From QALR01 sp964466625 (GTDB lineage Bacteria > Bacillota > Clostridia > Oscillospirales > CAG-272), in contig CAYXQF010000096.1 in assembly GCA_964466625.1 (NCBI GenBank), forward strand, positions 1-6,766: a stretch of 6,766 bases of DNA, read 5' to 3'. Numbering within the stretch: the first letter of the stretch is position 1; each line of letters begins with the position of its first letter. The notes beneath the pieces were generated by a model. That model made no database searches and had not been told where the DNA came from. It saw only the letters and a program-made list of their open reading frames with translations. Below are positions 1 through 6,151 of this stretch, in pieces. Made by a program: the position numbers and the translations under genes.

Positions 1-519
1 CATGAAGCCGCCGAAAACGGCGAGAATGGCAATCAGCGGCATCATCGCATTGATGCCTTCTGCCGCGCCGCGGTTGGTTTCATCGGTGCTGTCCGTCAGC
101 CATGCGTTGAACGCCGCATCGTTAGCGGAGGAGCCGAAAAACGTCATGATACAGTCGAGTGCAATCACAAGGGAAACACCGGCGGACGCGGAGGGCAAAA
201 GCAAGGAGCCGATGCTTCTTGCCGCTTCATTTGCGATGAGCGCAAAGCCGAGAATGGAAATGCCCCAAAGCAGATAGCCGCCGCAAATGAAAAGCTTTCG
301 TTTACCGATCTTATCGGAGAGCGCGCCGATGAGAACTGTGGTCAGCGTCGCGGCGATGGCGCTTGCCATGACCATGGTGGAAATATCCGCGGCAGAGGCA
401 TGGAAAAGCTTATAAATAAAGACGTTGAGATACATGTTTTCCACAACCCACGCAATTTGTCCAATCAGACTGAATGTGGTGAGCGCACATAAGAAACGGG
501 GAGAAAGCTTCGTTTTCAT
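1..519 (-). CDS. MFS transporter, N-terminal 173 residues (3' end outside window)
   Basis: This is the N-terminal part of a membrane carrier that probably imports or exchanges a small solute. The reading frame runs from an ATG at 519 to the window edge without a stop. GAGAGGA (527-533) lies 7 bases before the ATG. Hydrophobic segments fall at about residues 11-35, 47-66, 77-97, 113-129 and 157-172, as expected for the first five helices. The classical MFS loop 2-3 signature GALSDKIGKRK is at residues 65-75, an exact fit to GxxxDRxGRR-type motifs. A polar cytoplasmic loop, TDSTDETNRGAAEG, follows helix 4 (residues 142-155). The family assignment is firm. The substrate is not readable from this half; a sugar or glycoside is inferred only from the nearby beta-galactosidase. 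It diverges from the URO-D gene and has its own promoter. Confidence 0.9.
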   Translation of the reverse strand, partial: MKTKLSPRFLCALTTFSLIGQIAWVVENMYLNVFIYKLFHASAADISTMVMASAIAATLTTVLIGALSDKIGKRKLFICGGYLLWGISILGFALIANEAARSIGSLLLPSASAGVSLVIALDCIMTFFGSSANDAAFNAWLTDSTDETNRGAAEGINAMMPLIAILAVFGGFM

Positions 520-550
520 AAAGATGTCCTCTCTTGATTTTGATATATAT

Positions 551-579
551 AGTATAAATCATAAGTGCCGATTTTGCAA
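551..579 (-). promoter_or_regulatory. Sigma-A promoter of the MFS transporter gene
   Basis: Read on the minus strand, TTGCAA (579-574) and TATACT (556-551) are separated by exactly 17 bases. Each hexamer is close to TTGACA and TATAAT. Transcription would start near 544, giving a leader of about 25 bases that carries the GAGAGGA ribosome site. Confidence 0.7.
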
Positions 580-595
580 GAAATAAGGACAAAAT
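571..595. repeat. Inverted repeat between divergent promoters, candidate operator
   Basis: ATTTTG (571-576) and CAAAAT (590-595) form 6-base arms around a 13-base spacer. The element lies between the outward-facing promoters of the MFS and URO-D genes, overlapping the MFS -35 and ending 4 bases before the URO-D -35. Its position suits a shared regulator. The arms are short and AT-rich, so chance is a real alternative. Confidence 0.25.
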
Positions 596-599
596 GTAC

Positions 600-628
600 T
601 TTACAAATCTCTATTTCTATGATAAAAT
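600..628 (+). promoter_or_regulatory. Sigma-A promoter of the URO-D family gene
   Basis: TTTACA (600-605) and TAAAAT (623-628) are separated by 17 bases, and each differs from consensus at one position. Transcription would start near 635, about 26 bases before the ATG at 661. This position excludes the longer reading frame that opens at 565, because that start would lie upstream of the transcript. Confidence 0.65.
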
Positions 629-645
629 GGAAAAAATTAGACTTG

Positions 646-652
646 AAGGGAG
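646..652 (+). promoter_or_regulatory. Ribosome binding site deciding the URO-D gene start
   Basis: AAGGGAG ends 8 bases before the ATG at 661. No comparable site precedes the upstream in-frame ATG at 565, so 661 is the chosen start. Confidence 0.8.
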
Positions 653-660
653 ATTTTTAT

Positions 661-1725
661 ATGCAGCTTAGTGAAAAAACGATTGCTTTATTGGAAGATA
701 TTGAACGCAGAATTGATCCCGAAACAGAGGAAGATTTTCAGAATCAATGGAGAGATTTTCTTTTTGACCGTTTTGAGGGAGAGATTTTTAATCCCGAAAG
801 AAAAAAACTTTCAGCACCTTCTGTGGAGCTGGAGCCTATCCATATCAACGATGCTGTTGAAAACTACGACTTGATGCTTCGTTCGGAAATGATCAAAATT
901 TCCGATGCTTTGAATCATAAAAGACATAATCTTGCGATCCGTGCCAATTACGGTACCGGTATTTTAAGCTCGGTTTTCGGCGCGGAAATCTTTATGATGC
1001 CGCGAAAAAATAATACACACCCCACGACCAGAACGCTTGGTGACACCGATCGCATTCATGAAATGGTGGACGCCGGCAAACCGGATCTTCACACCGGTTT
1101 TGGCAAAGATGTCTTTGCCTTTGCCGAGCTTTGTCGTGAAGTTTTTTCTGCGTATCCGAAGATCCAGAAATACGTAAAGATATATCACCCTGACGTGCAA
1201 GGGCCTCTTGACATTTCAGAATTGCTTTGGGGCGGAGATATGTTTTATGAGATGTATGACGATCCTGACTTTGTGCATGGGGCCCTCTCGCTCATTACGG
1301 AAACTTATGCCGATTTTCTCGATAAGTGGTATGAGATCATTCCGAAAAATACCGAGCTGAATCCCCACTGGACGAACTGGGCATATCTGTGGCACAAAGG
1401 CACGATCCTTATTCGAAATGACAGCGCGATGAACCTTTCGCCTGATTTTTACCGTGAATTTTCCGTGCCGTATGACAGCCGCCTTCTCGAACGCTTCGGC
1501 GGTGGTTGCATTCATTTCTGCGGCAGAGGCGACCATTATATCGAGGCGCTTTCCGAAATGCCCGGATTGTATGCTATCAATATGTCGCAGCCGCACCTCA
1601 ACGATATGGAGAAAATATTCCAAAATACCGTGGACAAGGGCATCAAAGTTCTTGCCTTCAACAAAGGCTGGGCAGAGAAGCTCAAGGGACGCGATGGCGG
1701 ATATCATCATCATTTGTCTATCTGA
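661..1725 (+). CDS. Uroporphyrinogen decarboxylase-fold protein (URO-D / MtaA-CmuA-like)
   Basis: This is a 354-residue cytoplasmic protein of the URO-D superfamily. It is more like the uncharacterised carbohydrate-locus and methyltransferase-like branch than the heme enzyme HemE. Features seen are a DVQGPLDISELLWGGD block (178-193), the NDSAMNLSPDFYREFSVPYD segment (253-272), and GGGCIHFCGRG (280-290) carrying the HxC motif. In zinc-dependent methyltransferases of this superfamily, the His and Cys of HxC (here H285 and C287) bind Zn. The third ligand there is a Cys near the C-terminus. None is visible here: the tail ends in GGYHHHLSI, with three adjacent histidines at 349-351. Corrinoid- or CoM-linked methyl transfer is therefore only one possibility, and the substrate is unknown. 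Start and promoter are well supported. The gene is transcribed alone and converges on the sigma-factor gene. Confidence 0.88.
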   Translation: MQLSEKTIALLEDIERRIDPETEEDFQNQWRDFLFDRFEGEIFNPERKKLSAPSVELEPIHINDAVENYDLMLRSEMIKISDALNHKRHNLAIRANYGTGILSSVFGAEIFMMPRKNNTHPTTRTLGDTDRIHEMVDAGKPDLHTGFGKDVFAFAELCREVFSAYPKIQKYVKIYHPDVQGPLDISELLWGGDMFYEMYDDPDFVHGALSLITETYADFLDKWYEIIPKNTELNPHWTNWAYLWHKGTILIRNDSAMNLSPDFYREFSVPYDSRLLERFGGGCIHFCGRGDHYIEALSEMPGLYAINMSQPHLNDMEKIFQNTVDKGIKVLAFNKGWAEKLKGRDGGYHHHLSI

Positions 1726-1730
1726 TCAAA

Positions 1731-1766
1731 CAAAAGGCGATCAAGCATATGCTTGATCGCCTTTTG
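1731..1766. terminator. Shared bidirectional terminator, 36-base perfect palindrome
   Basis: The arms are 18 bases each and fully complementary, starting CAAAAGGCGATC and centred on CATATG between 1748 and 1749. It fills the 44-base gap between the stops of the convergent URO-D (1725) and sigma-factor (1770) genes. A GC-rich stem core is followed by CCTTTTG runs on each strand, which fits intrinsic termination in both directions. In DNA it would also be a cruciform-capable palindrome. Confidence 0.88.
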
Positions 1767-1769
1767 GGT

Positions 1770-3068
1770 TTAAGTGAGCGCCCATTCTCCAATGCGGTCC
1801 TCGATAAGAAGATAGTTTTTGCCGTTCACGGTGACAGTGGGATTCGCTTGCATGTGGCGGCGTGTTTCCGTAGGATAAAGCTCATCAATTGCGACTGCAT
1901 TTTCGGACTGATACCAGCGCATGAGCAGAAGTCTGCCGTCTTTTGTGACAAAATGTTCAGTATAAATGCCATTTTGCAGCACCGCGAATTTGATCGTTTG
2001 GAAACTTTTTTCTCCGATCGTAACGTGGTATACACCCATGGTATAACGAATGTTTGATTGTTCCAAACGGATACCAATGTCGTCGATCTTGGCGGGATTT
2101 TCTTTGATGAGAAGCGGTAACCCGTGAACACGGTCATTGCCATTCACCGATATATCGAAATCTTCTTCCAAAAAAGTGTGAATTTCCGAGGGAATATCCA
2201 AGTCTTCTTCCTCATCGTCAAAGCGCAGTGTGGCAAGTGTGCGCAGATATTCATCGGTTAGCTGAGCGAACCAAACACATTCGTTTTTATAAAGCTTTTT
2301 CGCTTTTACGTTGTAGGTGTCACGGTGGATCTGTACGCCCTCGGCCTCGTGGATTTTTGCTTTTTTCTTAACGGTACAAGTGGATACAAGCGCGAGCTTT
2401 TTATCGGGATAGCGATAGGTTCCTTCGGCATTTTTATTACCGATTCGCGGAATGATGAAGCAATCTTCTTCAAATTTTACTTCAAAAAACGGCGCATCCA
2501 TACGTTCAATGGAAAGCCTGGGCATTTCTTTCGGGAAGTTCATGATAAAGTCATTTTTCATTTTGATACCTCTTTCATAAATAGATAATAGCTCCGGCGG
2601 ACATTCTTTTTTGAATTGTTTTTTTGCGTAGAAGAGGCGGCTTTTTGCAGTACCTACGGGGATCTGCCGTTTTGCGGCGATCTCTGCCATGTGAAATCCG
2701 TTGGCATAGTCGAGAAGAAGCCGCGCAGATTCCTTTGGCATACGGCGAAGGACGTCGGAAACGATGTCCTCCGATAGGGTTTGCGATGTGGACAGAGATT
2801 CTTCCAGCGTTTCCAAAGGGAGATGCTCGTCCTTGGAATGCCGTCGAAACCAAAGATTACATTGATTTTTGGCAATGGAGAGTATCCATGCCTTGAAAAC
2901 AGACTTGTTCTTCAAGGTTTCAAAGCTTTGAAACGCGCCGAGATATGTCTCTTGAATGACATCTTCTGCATCGTGGGTGGTAGGCATTCGAAAATGGATA
3001 TATCGCTCCACGGTGATACGCACGTCTTGCAAATATTTTTCAAATTCAATTTTTTCTCGTGGATCCAT
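1770..3068 (-). CDS. ECF-type RNA polymerase sigma factor with long C-terminal extension
   Basis: This is a 432-residue regulator. Residues 10-78 are sigma region 2, with DAEDVIQETYLGAF (33-46) as region 2.2 and FKAWILSIAKNQCNLWFRR (58-76) as the core and -10-binding helices. Residues 105-152 are region 4, with a helix-turn-helix at about 127-151 (MAEIAAKRQIPVGTAKSRL). ECF factors usually end near residue 180. Here a further region of about 263 residues follows. It is hydrophilic, without membrane segments or an HxxxCxxC zinc-binding anti-sigma motif, and it carries an acidic patch DDEEEDLD (284-291) and a beta-rich C-terminus. I do not recognise this domain with confidence; it could sense a ligand or restrain the sigma part. 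AAAGGAGG (3074-3081) lies 5 bases before the start codon. No anti-sigma gene is adjacent. The leader contains a cre-like operator. Confidence 0.88.
   Translation of the reverse strand: MDPREKIEFEKYLQDVRITVERYIHFRMPTTHDAEDVIQETYLGAFQSFETLKNKSVFKAWILSIAKNQCNLWFRRHSKDEHLPLETLEESLSTSQTLSEDIVSDVLRRMPKESARLLLDYANGFHMAEIAAKRQIPVGTAKSRLFYAKKQFKKECPPELLSIYERGIKMKNDFIMNFPKEMPRLSIERMDAPFFEVKFEEDCFIIPRIGNKNAEGTYRYPDKKLALVSTCTVKKKAKIHEAEGVQIHRDTYNVKAKKLYKNECVWFAQLTDEYLRTLATLRFDDEEEDLDIPSEIHTFLEEDFDISVNGNDRVHGLPLLIKENPAKIDDIGIRLEQSNIRYTMGVYHVTIGEKSFQTIKFAVLQNGIYTEHFVTKDGRLLLMRWYQSENAVAIDELYPTETRRHMQANPTVTVNGKNYLLIEDRIGEWALT
2559..2576 (-). promoter_or_regulatory. Internal in-frame ribosome site and ATG at the sigma / C-terminal domain junction
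   Basis: On the minus strand GAAAGAGGT (2576-2568) is followed by six bases and an ATG at 2561-2559, which is codon 170 of the sigma-factor gene. The AGAGG core and its 7-base distance to ATG are as good as several gene starts in this window. Starting here would give a separate 263-residue protein made only of the C-terminal extension. Use in the cell is inferred, not shown. Confidence 0.4.
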
Positions 3069-3077
3069 AGATTCCTC

Positions 3078-3106
3078 CTTTCATCTGTTTGAAAGCGCTT
3101 TCATCT
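3078..3106. repeat. 9-base direct repeat flanking the operator, 20-base period
   Basis: CTTTCATCT occurs at 3078-3086 and 3098-3106, offset by 20 bases or about two helical turns. On the minus (coding) strand both copies read AGATGAAAG. The right copy forms half of the cre-like palindrome. The left copy runs into the Shine-Dalgarno AAAGGAGG of the sigma-factor gene. Confidence 0.55.
3090..3103. promoter_or_regulatory. cre-like (CcpA / LacI-family) operator
   Basis: TGAAAGCGCTTTCA is a perfect 14-base palindrome centred on CG and matches the cre consensus TGNAANCGNTNNCA at every fixed position. It lies directly downstream of the putative -10 of the sigma-factor gene, over the likely transcription start and 21 bases before the start codon. 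Repression by steric block is the expected mode for this position. A different LacI-family regulator with a CG-centred site could use it instead. Confidence 0.75.
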
Positions 3107-3137
3107 ATATAGTTGCAAAGATCAAAAAAAGGTTCAA
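3104..3137 (-). promoter_or_regulatory. Probable promoter of the sigma-factor gene
   Basis: On the minus strand TTGAAC (3137-3132) is followed by a T-run and by the AT-rich block CTATATAGA (3112-3104). As a sigma-A promoter, the spacing from TTGAAC to CTATAT (3112-3107) or to TATATA (3111-3106) is about 19-20 bases, longer than ideal. Alternatively GAAC followed by a T-rich spacer and CAAC (3115-3112), 16 bases on, resembles ECF-type -35/-10 spacing and could mean autoregulation. The region is clearly promoter-like, but the exact elements are uncertain. Confidence 0.4.
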
Positions 3138-3141
3138 AATA

Positions 3142-3174
3142 TGTTAAAAACCTACGGAATTTTCCGTAGGTTTT
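3142..3174 (-). terminator. Intrinsic terminator of lacZ
   Basis: AAAACCTACGGAA (3147-3159) pairs perfectly with TTCCGTAGGTTTT (3162-3174) around a tiny AT loop. On the minus strand the stem is followed by a run of five T. It starts 6 bases after the lacZ stop at 3180. It separates lacZ from the sigma-factor promoter, whose candidate -35 begins at 3137. Confidence 0.88.
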
Positions 3175-3179
3175 CGTTA

Positions 3180-6107
3180 TTAATTGATGGAAACCGTAAA
3201 CGCAAAGCGGAATTCTTTTTCCGCAAAGGAATAGGGCATTTTCGCGCGGTGGCCACAGCTATTGGAGCCAAGACCGCAGACCTTATAGTTGATGAGAAGG
3301 AAGGTGTTTTCGCTTGCGGTGAGTTCAAAGCTGTGATTTGCCTCGGTGAGCATTTCGGGGCTAAAATGGAGCGCGGAGAATTCAAAGCCGTTGCCGTCCA
3401 CACGGAGTTTTTTCTCAAAGGAAGAGAGTATCGCGTATTTGGCATCAACGTGGTTGCCACATTCCTGAGGCATGATCATATCCTCAAGCTCGTCTGTAAC
3501 ATTTGTGCGGAACACGCTGTGATATGCGTGGTTTTGAATATCCGTATAGCAGGAACGGGGACCTTTTGCAAAGTATTCGAGCTCTTCGAAGCCTTTGATG
3601 GTTTCCATTTGCAAAGCGAAGCGCGGGATCTGTTCGATCCATGCGTTTTCGGGCTGTGTCGCTTTCACATCACTGTGAATACCATTTTCGTCGATCGTGT
3701 AACAGATCGTGAGATAGAAAAGCGGGATTCTGCCTTTTGCGGCAAAGATGCCTTCCATCTTTACGGTGATCGCAGTTTCAGTTTCGGTAATGTCATAAGT
3801 ATGAACGTACATTCTTGCTTTGTGAATACCGAACTGATTCTGCCAACGCACCTTGATATTCATATCGTTGTCGGTAGGTGCGCGCCATGCTGTCCATTTC
3901 GCAGGAGAAGCAAGATATTCTTCGCCTGCTTTTTTTATGGAAACGATCGCCGCATCAGCAAGGCGGAGCATATATGCTTTTTCACCGCAATAAACGGAAA
4001 GAATGCCGTTTTCTTCCCGATGAGTAACGGGGGCAGTAGTGGGCTTCTTATCCTCTTTGAGCGTTGTGTTTACAGCGAGCTCTGTGAAAGACGCTTCGTC
4101 ACCTTTCTTTGCAAACCAAGTGTCTGCTTTGTAGAGCGTGCGGAGCATCACATAGCAGGGAAGATTTGTTTCTTTCGGTAGATTTTCAAGGGAAAGCTCC
4201 ATGGTTTCGTGCGCGTTTACGTTGCAGGAAAGTGTACCTGATGCGAGAACGGCGTCGCCGTCCTTGATCTCATAACTAAGCTCGAAAAGCTCGCTTGCGT
4301 TTGTGAAATCCATGCGGTTGATGAGGCGGATCTTGCCTGTACTTTCATCTGCCCATTCGATCTGAAGGGGTTCAATGGCTTTTTTCAGCGAGAAAAGAGA
4401 GGTGTGCGGCTCCATTTCGGGGGAAACAAGACCGTCGCAGCAGAAGTTGCTGTCATGCGGATATTCGCCGTGATCGCCGCCGTAGAAGTAAACGGGCTTG
4501 CCATTCTTTTCACCCTTGTAAACAGCGTGATCTTTCCATTCCCAAACACAGCCACCGGAGATACGGGGATATTGATAGAAAAGCTTCCAATAATCTGCTG
4601 TGGAGCCGGGACCCATGCCCATAGCATGTGCATATTCGCAAAGATAATAGGGGCGTTTATCGCCGCTCTCGTTTTTGCCCTGCATTTCCACGGTTTCCAG
4701 TGTTGCGTACATTTCACTGACAATGTCTACACAAGGATCGACGGGGGGCATTTCCTCTACCCAGCGCTGAACGCCGCTCATCGTGCCTTCATAATGAATC
4801 AGACGTTCTGTGTCACGGCTTCTTACATAGTCAGACATCGCTCTGTGGTTATCTCCGAAATAGCTTTCGTTACCAAGCGACCAATAGATGATGGAAACGC
4901 TGTTTTTATCTCTTTCGAGTGTGCGCACCATGCGGTCAACGTAAGCGTTTTTCCATTCGGGATTGCCCGAAAGCAGGAAAGAGGGATTTTGATTTCTCGT
5001 CATGAATTCCACGCCGTGACATTCAAGGTCACACTCGTCGACAACGTAAAAACCGTATTTATCGCAAAGCTCATAAAAACGGGGATCATTCGGATAATGC
5101 GAGGTGCGGATACAGTTGATGTTATACCGCTTCATCATCGTAAGATCGCGCATCATATCGTCCATCGTGACGGTATAGCCGTTTTTCGCGTGTGTATCGT
5201 GACGGTTTACACCCTTGAGCTTGATGGGGGTTCCATTCAAAAGAAGCTCGCATTTTTCACTGACGGAAATGCTGCGGAAGCCGATCTCTTTTTTGATATA
5301 TTCCTCGCCTGCTTTGATGACGAGCGTATAAAGATTCGGCGTTTCTGCCGTCCAAAGACGGGGATTTTCCACGGAAAGCGAGGGGAGTGCCGTTTCGCCG
5401 TCATAAAGCGCGGCGCACACTTCTACGGGTTCGCCCGCAAACGTGCAGGAAACGGAAACTTCACCTTTGATATTCGTGCGGATATCCAGATCAAGAATGT
5501 GATTTTGCGGACGGGAAATCAGCCACACAGAGCGGAAAATGCCGTTATAGCGGAAGCAGTCCTGGTCTTCGAGATAGGTAGCATCACTATAAGTGAAAAC
5601 GACGACGGTGAGATCGTTTTGTCCTTCTTTTACGTAATCGGTGACGTCAAATTCCGCGGCAAGGCGAGAGCCTTTGGACATGCCGACGTACTTGCCGTTC
5701 ACATAAACGAGAAACATGGAGCATACGCCGTCGAACATGAGATAGGATCGTTCACGGGAATTTGCGATCGCAAACGTTCTGTGATAGATACCGACGGGCG
5801 TGTCCATGGGGACGTGGGGCGGCATGAAAGGGATCGGATATGCGATATTGGTATATTGGATCTGTCCGTAGCCGTGGCATTGCCAGCAGGCAGGGACGGG
5901 GAGTTTATTTTCAAAAGTGATATCGGAAACATTTTCCGGGACTTCGGGAATGGTTTCGTAATAACGGAAATCCCAAGTGCCGTCAAGAGAAGTCATGCGG
6001 CATGTATTTTCGGAAAAATCTGCGCTTCGGTAGGGTACGTAGTATGCGCGCGCAGGCATACGGTTTTCGCCGGGGAGTGCAGGTGTCAGCCATTTGGTTG
6101 CGTTCAT
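3180..6107 (-). CDS. lacZ: Beta-galactosidase, glycoside hydrolase family 2 (LacZ-type)
   Basis: This 975-residue enzyme hydrolyses terminal beta-galactosides such as lactose in the cytoplasm; no signal peptide is present. The GH2 sugar-binding domain spans about 38-200 and includes YLEDQDCFRYNGIFR (178-192). A short Ig-like domain of about 75 residues follows (203-280), then the TIM barrel (282-575). The barrel holds GVNRHDTH (299-306), RTSHYP (334-339) and DLECHG (360-365). E414 in SLGNES is the acid/base and E491 in CEYAHAMG is the nucleophile. The C-terminal Bgal_small domain (about 695-975) has WRAPTDND (741-748) and PQECGNHVD (880-888). Near the end, GLGSNSCG (945-952) stands where E. 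coli LacZ has its Trp999 segment, so the aglycone site may differ. AAAGGA (6117-6122) is 9 bases before the ATG. It follows the amidase gene and ends at a strong terminator. Natural substrate could be another beta-galactoside. Confidence 0.95.
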   Translation of the reverse strand: MNATKWLTPALPGENRMPARAYYVPYRSADFSENTCRMTSLDGTWDFRYYETIPEVPENVSDITFENKLPVPACWQCHGYGQIQYTNIAYPIPFMPPHVPMDTPVGIYHRTFAIANSRERSYLMFDGVCSMFLVYVNGKYVGMSKGSRLAAEFDVTDYVKEGQNDLTVVVFTYSDATYLEDQDCFRYNGIFRSVWLISRPQNHILDLDIRTNIKGEVSVSCTFAGEPVEVCAALYDGETALPSLSVENPRLWTAETPNLYTLVIKAGEEYIKKEIGFRSISVSEKCELLLNGTPIKLKGVNRHDTHAKNGYTVTMDDMMRDLTMMKRYNINCIRTSHYPNDPRFYELCDKYGFYVVDECDLECHGVEFMTRNQNPSFLLSGNPEWKNAYVDRMVRTLERDKNSVSIIYWSLGNESYFGDNHRAMSDYVRSRDTERLIHYEGTMSGVQRWVEEMPPVDPCVDIVSEMYATLETVEMQGKNESGDKRPYYLCEYAHAMGMGPGSTADYWKLFYQYPRISGGCVWEWKDHAVYKGEKNGKPVYFYGGDHGEYPHDSNFCCDGLVSPEMEPHTSLFSLKKAIEPLQIEWADESTGKIRLINRMDFTNASELFELSYEIKDGDAVLASGTLSCNVNAHETMELSLENLPKETNLPCYVMLRTLYKADTWFAKKGDEASFTELAVNTTLKEDKKPTTAPVTHREENGILSVYCGEKAYMLRLADAAIVSIKKAGEEYLASPAKWTAWRAPTDNDMNIKVRWQNQFGIHKARMYVHTYDITETETAITVKMEGIFAAKGRIPLFYLTICYTIDENGIHSDVKATQPENAWIEQIPRFALQMETIKGFEELEYFAKGPRSCYTDIQNHAYHSVFRTNVTDELEDMIMPQECGNHVDAKYAILSSFEKKLRVDGNGFEFSALHFSPEMLTEANHSFELTASENTFLLINYKVCGLGSNSCGHRAKMPYSFAEKEFRFAFTVSIN

Positions 6108-6136
6108 TTTTGAATGTCCTTTCTGATGCTTTTGCG

Positions 6137-6149
6137 AGGAATTTTTCCT
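6137..6149. repeat. Small palindrome over the lacZ transcription start, possible operator
   Basis: AGGAA (6137-6141) and TTCCT (6145-6149) form 5-base arms around three bases, spanning the predicted lacZ transcription start near 6145. The location would suit a repressor site or a short leader hairpin. The arms are short, so support is weak. Confidence 0.25.
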
Positions 6150-6151
6150 TT

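Noticed and set aside
565..660. N-terminal extension of the URO-D protein from an ATG at 565
   Set aside because: It lies upstream of the predicted transcription start near 635 and has no ribosome site. The residues are unlike the family N-terminus, while the ATG at 661 has AAGGGAG at good spacing.
1216..1713. 165-codon minus-strand open frame opposite the URO-D gene
   Set aside because: Codon-aligned antisense of a clearly conserved family protein, with no ribosome site or promoter.
1506..2057. 183-codon plus-strand open frame spanning the URO-D 3' end, the palindrome and the end of the sigma-factor gene
   Set aside because: It would read through a strong terminator palindrome and overlaps two well-supported genes. 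The translated product resembles nothing recognisable.
3141..4181. 346-codon plus-strand open frame antisense to the 3' part of lacZ
   Set aside because: It is in the same codon-aligned antisense frame as above and begins inside the lacZ terminator hairpin. It is best explained by codon bias.
4404..6113. 569-codon open frame antisense to lacZ on the plus strand
   Set aside because: It is exactly codon-aligned with lacZ, so its stops can arise only from TTA, CTA or TCA codons in lacZ, which this genome rarely uses. It has no plausible ribosome site and its product looks like no family. The lacZ protein is strongly conserved along the whole span.
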